From Streptomyces camponoticapitis (lineage in GTDB: Bacteria; Actinomycetota; Actinomycetes; Streptomycetales; Streptomycetaceae): a stretch of 64,000 nucleotides of DNA. Within the stretch, counting starts at the first letter, position 1; the number at the start of each line of letters is the position of its first letter. The position numbers and the translations under genes are program-made. The notes under the pieces were generated by a model that saw only the letters and a list, made by a program, of their open reading frames with translations, was not told the DNA's origin and did not search any database. This document shows, one piece after another, positions 61,324 to 64,000 of this stretch. The stretch is from assembly GCF_014646115.1 (NCBI RefSeq), contig NZ_BMMV01000002.1, positions 261,322 to 325,321 on the forward strand, in the 5' to 3' direction.

Positions 61324-61407
61324 GCCGGATCCCCGTCCGGACCCGTGCCCGTCACGGGGGCCGGCCGAGGACCCGGGCTTGTCAGTGGTGGCTGGGATGC
61401 TGCCGTG

Positions 61408-61674
61408 ATGGACGAACTGATACGGCGGCGGGTGTACGGCGCCGACCACGACGACCCCGACCCCGGGCCACGACCCGGCCGCGTGTACCGGGAGCTGTGC
61501 GCGGGCCCGTTGGACGGGCTGCTGCTCGACGTGACCGGCTGGACGGACGAGGAGCTGGGCACGGGCGCGATGCTGGTCACGGAGATCGGGGCGTACGGCC
61601 CGGGCGGCCGCGCCGGCTACGGGCCGCGCGCCGGTGATCCGCGGCGATGGGACTGGGAGGGCGACAGCCCGTGA
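61408..61674 (+). CDS. Small conserved hypothetical protein
   Basis: An 88-residue acidic protein beginning MDELIRRRVYGADHDDPDPGPRPG. ELCAGPLDGLLLDVTGWTDEEL and GAYGPGGRAGYGPRAGDPRRWDW are characteristic of a family I have seen in Streptomyces proteomes, with no known function. The start was placed at the conserved MDEL; an upstream frame extends it by 21 codons. It follows the RidA gene by 84 bases. Confidence 0.7.
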   Translation: MDELIRRRVYGADHDDPDPGPRPGRVYRELCAGPLDGLLLDVTGWTDEELGTGAMLVTEIGAYGPGGRAGYGPRAGDPRRWDWEGDSP

Positions 61675-61734
61675 GGGTGATCGGCGGGTCCTCGGCCCGG
61701 GAGGAAGCCGTGGGGGCCACGGGCCGAGGGTGGT

Positions 61735-62601
61735 TCAGAGCACCGGCTTCCCCGCCTCGACACGGCGTAGCACCGGGGTCAGACGGTCCAGGTCGGGGCC
61801 GGTCTGGATCTGCCGTTCGTCCCACCACGTGGCGCCCGCGTCGTGCAGCGGCCCGATCACGTCCTTGGCCTTGGCGGCGTTCGGGGGCGTGACACCGCCG
61901 AGCACGAACTCGAAGGGCCGCTCGGCCCCGGCCGCCGTACGCTGCTCCCGGACGTAGCCGACCATCTCCCGTACCTCCGCCGTGTCCGGCACATGACCAT
62001 GCCGGGCGGTCTCGAAGAGCGGCACCGCGCCGTCCCACCGCGCCGCACGCCGCATGGGCGCACGACGTGGCCAGAAACCGCCGATCCACACCGGCGGGCG
62101 CGGCCGCCGCACGGTGGCGGGCAGCAGCGTCACGTCCCGGACCTCGTAGTGGGCACCCCGGTGGTTCACCGGCGCGCCGGACCAGAAGCGTTCCAACAGG
62201 TCCAGCCCCTCGTCCAGCCGCTCGCCGAGCCGGCGCGGCTCGGCGGCGTCGCCGAAGCTGCGGTACTCGTCCTCCACCGGACCGCCCAGGCCCGCGGCGA
62301 AGATCACCCTGCCGCCGCTGAGGTGGTCCAACGTGGCCACCTGGCGGGCGAGTTGCTGCGGAAGGTAACGGGGGACGGGCGTCAGGAGCGTGCCCAGCCG
62401 GATCCGCGAAGTCGCCAGGGCGGCCGCGGTCAGCAGCATCCAGGGATCCCCGAAGGGACGCCCCTGGTGGTAACGGTGCAGCACGTGGTCCCAGACGAAG
62501 AGCCCGTCCCAGCCGGCCTCTTCGGCGGCTGCCGCCACGGTCGCGACGTTACGGGGGTCGGCGAAGTCGCCGAAGTTGGGGATGTTGACGGAGAAGCGCA
62601 T
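61735..62601 (-). CDS. LLM-class flavin-dependent oxidoreductase
   Basis: A 288-residue TIM-barrel of the luciferase-like monooxygenase family using FMN or F420. The start MRFSVNIPNFGDFADP gives the first strand. AEEAGWDGLFVWDHVLH, RIRLGTLLTPVPRYLPQQLARQVATLDHLSGGRV and FAAGLGG are diagnostic. F420-dependent members have similar sequences, but the cofactor cannot be decided here. It is convergent with the small protein and upstream of nothing on its own strand. Confidence 0.88.
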   Translation of the reverse strand: MRFSVNIPNFGDFADPRNVATVAAAAEEAGWDGLFVWDHVLHRYHQGRPFGDPWMLLTAAALATSRIRLGTLLTPVPRYLPQQLARQVATLDHLSGGRVIFAAGLGGPVEDEYRSFGDAAEPRRLGERLDEGLDLLERFWSGAPVNHRGAHYEVRDVTLLPATVRRPRPPVWIGGFWPRRAPMRRAARWDGAVPLFETARHGHVPDTAEVREMVGYVREQRTAAGAERPFEFVLGGVTPPNAAKAKDVIGPLHDAGATWWDERQIQTGPDLDRLTPVLRRVEAGKPVL

Positions 62602-62800
62602 TCCCGCAGGATGCGCAGTCGGCGGTGAAGGCGCAACGGGATTCGGATCCGGACGGCGTCGGCTCATCGTCCGGATCCGTGCCGCGGCGCGGGGCCCGGC
62701 AAAAGCTGCGTGGGGCCCCGAGCAGTGGTTGTGTGGAGATGCGGCGTGGGACAGCGCCCTTCGACGGATCGACGGTTCTCGATCGGGAATCGAGGGAGCA

Positions 62801-64000
62801 ATGACTGAGACATCCGAAAGCCGGCGCGGCCAGGGCAGCGGCACCTACGACGTGGTCGTGCTGGGTGCCGGTCCCGTCGGACAGAACATCACCGATCGCG
62901 CCCGTGCCGCCGGTCTGACCGTGGCCGTCGTGGAGCGTGAGCTCGTCGGCGGCGAGTGTTCCTACTGGGCCTGCGTTCCCAGCAAGGCCCTCCTGCGGCC
63001 GGTGATCGCCGTCTCCGACGCCCGCCGCGTCGACGGCGCCCGGCAGGCCGTCACCGGTGCGATCGACACGGGCCAGGTCTTCGCCCGGCGTAACCGGTAC
63101 GTCACCGACTGGGACGACACCGGGCAGGCCGAGGGGGTCAAGTCCAGCGGCGCCGACCTCTTCCGGGGCCACGGCCGCATCGACGGCCCCCGGCGTGTCA
63201 CGGTCACCCGCGACGACGGCGCGCACCTCACCCTCACCGCCCGGCACGCGGTCGCCGTCGCCACCGGCAGCCGGCCCACCGTGCCCGACATCCCCGGCAT
63301 CCGGGAGGCCCGGCCCTGGACGAACCGGCAGGGTACGGACTCCGGCGTCGTGCCCGCCCGGCTGGCCATCCTCGGGGGCGGCGGGGTCGGAGTCGAGATG
63401 GCCACCCTCTGGCAGGGGCTGGGCTCCCGGGTCACCCTGCTGGCCCGCCGTCGCCTCATCCCCCGCATGGAACCCTTCGCGGGCGAACTGGTCGCGGGCA
63501 GTCTCAGCGACGCGGGGGTCGACGTACGGACCGGCGTTGTGCCCACTGCGGTGCGCCGGCCGGATCCCGGCGGGCCCGTGACGCTCACCCTCGACGACGG
63601 CGGTGAACTGGAGGCGGACGAGGTCATGTTGGCCACCGGCCGTACCCCCAACACCGACGACATCGGCCTCGACACGGTCGGCCTCACCCCCGGCGCCTGG
63701 CTGGACGTGGACACCACCTGTCTGGTCCACGGCGCCGAAGGCGAGTGGCTGTACGCCCTCGGCGACGTCAACCACCGCGCCCTCCTCACCCACCAGGGCA
63801 AATACCAGGGCCGGACGGCGGGCGACGCCATCGGGGCCCGCGCCGCAGGCCGCCCTCTGGACGACGCCCCGTGGGGCGACCACGCGACAACCGCCGACCA
63901 GCACGCCGTCCCGCAGGTCTTCTTCACCGACCCCGAAGCCGCCGCGGTCGGTCTGACCGCCCAGCAGGCGGCCGACGCCGGTCACCGGATCAAGACCGTC
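62801..64000 (+). CDS. Dihydrolipoamide-dehydrogenase-family oxidoreductase, C-terminus off the right edge
   Basis: The first 400 residues are present. The FAD motif is VVVLGAGPVGQNITDRARAAG, and the redox-active disulfide is GGECSYWACVPSKALLRP (CxxxxC). A second Rossmann motif is LAILGGGGVGVEMATLWQGLG, with the ATG-type loop AVATGSRP. The dimerisation domain starts at QVFFTDPEAAAVGLT but its final part, including the His-Glu pair, is cut off. It belongs with Lpd, mercuric reductase or mycothione-like reductases. The ATG at 62801 has a GAGGGAG site. It runs in frame to the last base. Confidence 0.9.
   Translation, partial: MTETSESRRGQGSGTYDVVVLGAGPVGQNITDRARAAGLTVAVVERELVGGECSYWACVPSKALLRPVIAVSDARRVDGARQAVTGAIDTGQVFARRNRYVTDWDDTGQAEGVKSSGADLFRGHGRIDGPRRVTVTRDDGAHLTLTARHAVAVATGSRPTVPDIPGIREARPWTNRQGTDSGVVPARLAILGGGGVGVEMATLWQGLGSRVTLLARRRLIPRMEPFAGELVAGSLSDAGVDVRTGVVPTAVRRPDPGGPVTLTLDDGGELEADEVMLATGRTPNTDDIGLDTVGLTPGAWLDVDTTCLVHGAEGEWLYALGDVNHRALLTHQGKYQGRTAGDAIGARAAGRPLDDAPWGDHATTADQHAVPQVFFTDPEAAAVGLTAQQAADAGHRIKTV

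Noticed and set aside
1..64000. Prophage, insertion sequences, CRISPR arrays or tRNA genes
   Set aside because: No integrase, transposase, phage structural gene, regular spacer array or cloverleaf was recognised on either strand.

Overview
The window is 64 kb of very GC-rich actinobacterial chromosome and looks like Streptomyces. Supporting signs are strong third-position GC in nearly every gene, frequent GTG and TTG starts, Tat and lipoprotein secretion, a SARP regulator with a TTA codon, a ROK regulator, a DasR-like site before a chitinase, DUF5709 and DUF6510 families, and apparent leaderless promoters. No rRNA, tRNA, CRISPR array, transposase or prophage module was seen. The content is typical of a chromosome arm: secreted hydrolases, sugar catabolism, regulators and stress proteins.

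Layout. 0-9.4 kb: a secreted subtilisin, a GlxA-type regulator beside a DJ-1/PfpI protein, a frameshifted beta-carbonic anhydrase, an alpha/beta hydrolase, a stand-alone LigD-type phosphoesterase, DUF5709, a TPR-like protein, a hemerythrin, and a Fic-like toxin/antitoxin pair. 9.5-13.9 kb: a GntR regulator with a creatininase, a secreted esterase and an AbgT transporter. 14-18.8 kb: a PimR-like SARP with a dead cyclase module, then an EF-G paralogue. 19-24.3 kb: a secreted GH99-like hydrolase and a very large secreted PA14/propeller/CBM/DUF1080 protein. 24.6-32.8 kb: an IclR-controlled sugar or sugar-acid regulon (enolase-superfamily dehydratase, zinc dehydrogenase, U32-like protein and an XylFGH-type ABC importer) sharing one repeated operator. 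32.8-35.5 kb: DUF6510, a ferredoxin-reductase-like protein, a sulfite-oxidase-like protein and a Sua5/YrdC protein. Two tandem foldback elements sit between the reductase and the molybdoenzyme.

35.8-44.5 kb: a GH19 chitinase, a beta-lactamase-fold protein, a small membrane protein plus PRC-barrel pair, then a ROK regulator with a secreted sorbosone-dehydrogenase/PKD/CBM protein and a Tat-exported sugar isomerase-like protein. 44.8-52.1 kb: a secreted beta-helix-like protein, HxlR with an NmrA-type reductase, an MDR oxidoreductase, an NPP1 (necrosis-inducing) protein, an MFS exporter that carries a frameshift and lies behind a putative attenuator, a HAD-like protein, and a 13-codon SDR remnant behind a MerR-type promoter. 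52.2-59.4 kb: a tightly overlapping five-gene unit (SWIM protein, unknown, VWA, MoxR ATPase, DUF5682) resembling the poorly understood E. coli yehLMPQ system. 59.7-64 kb: a second GlxA regulator divergent from RidA, a small conserved protein, an LLM flavin oxidoreductase, and a truncated dihydrolipoamide-dehydrogenase-family protein at the right edge.

The best candidates for new biology are the SWIM-VWA-MoxR-DUF5682 unit, the tandem foldback elements whose ends match each other within each unit, the three-site IclR operator set, the TTA-containing pseudo-cyclase SARP, and the leader peptide plus terminator before the MFS gene. All family names come from reading the translated sequences; no database search was run.
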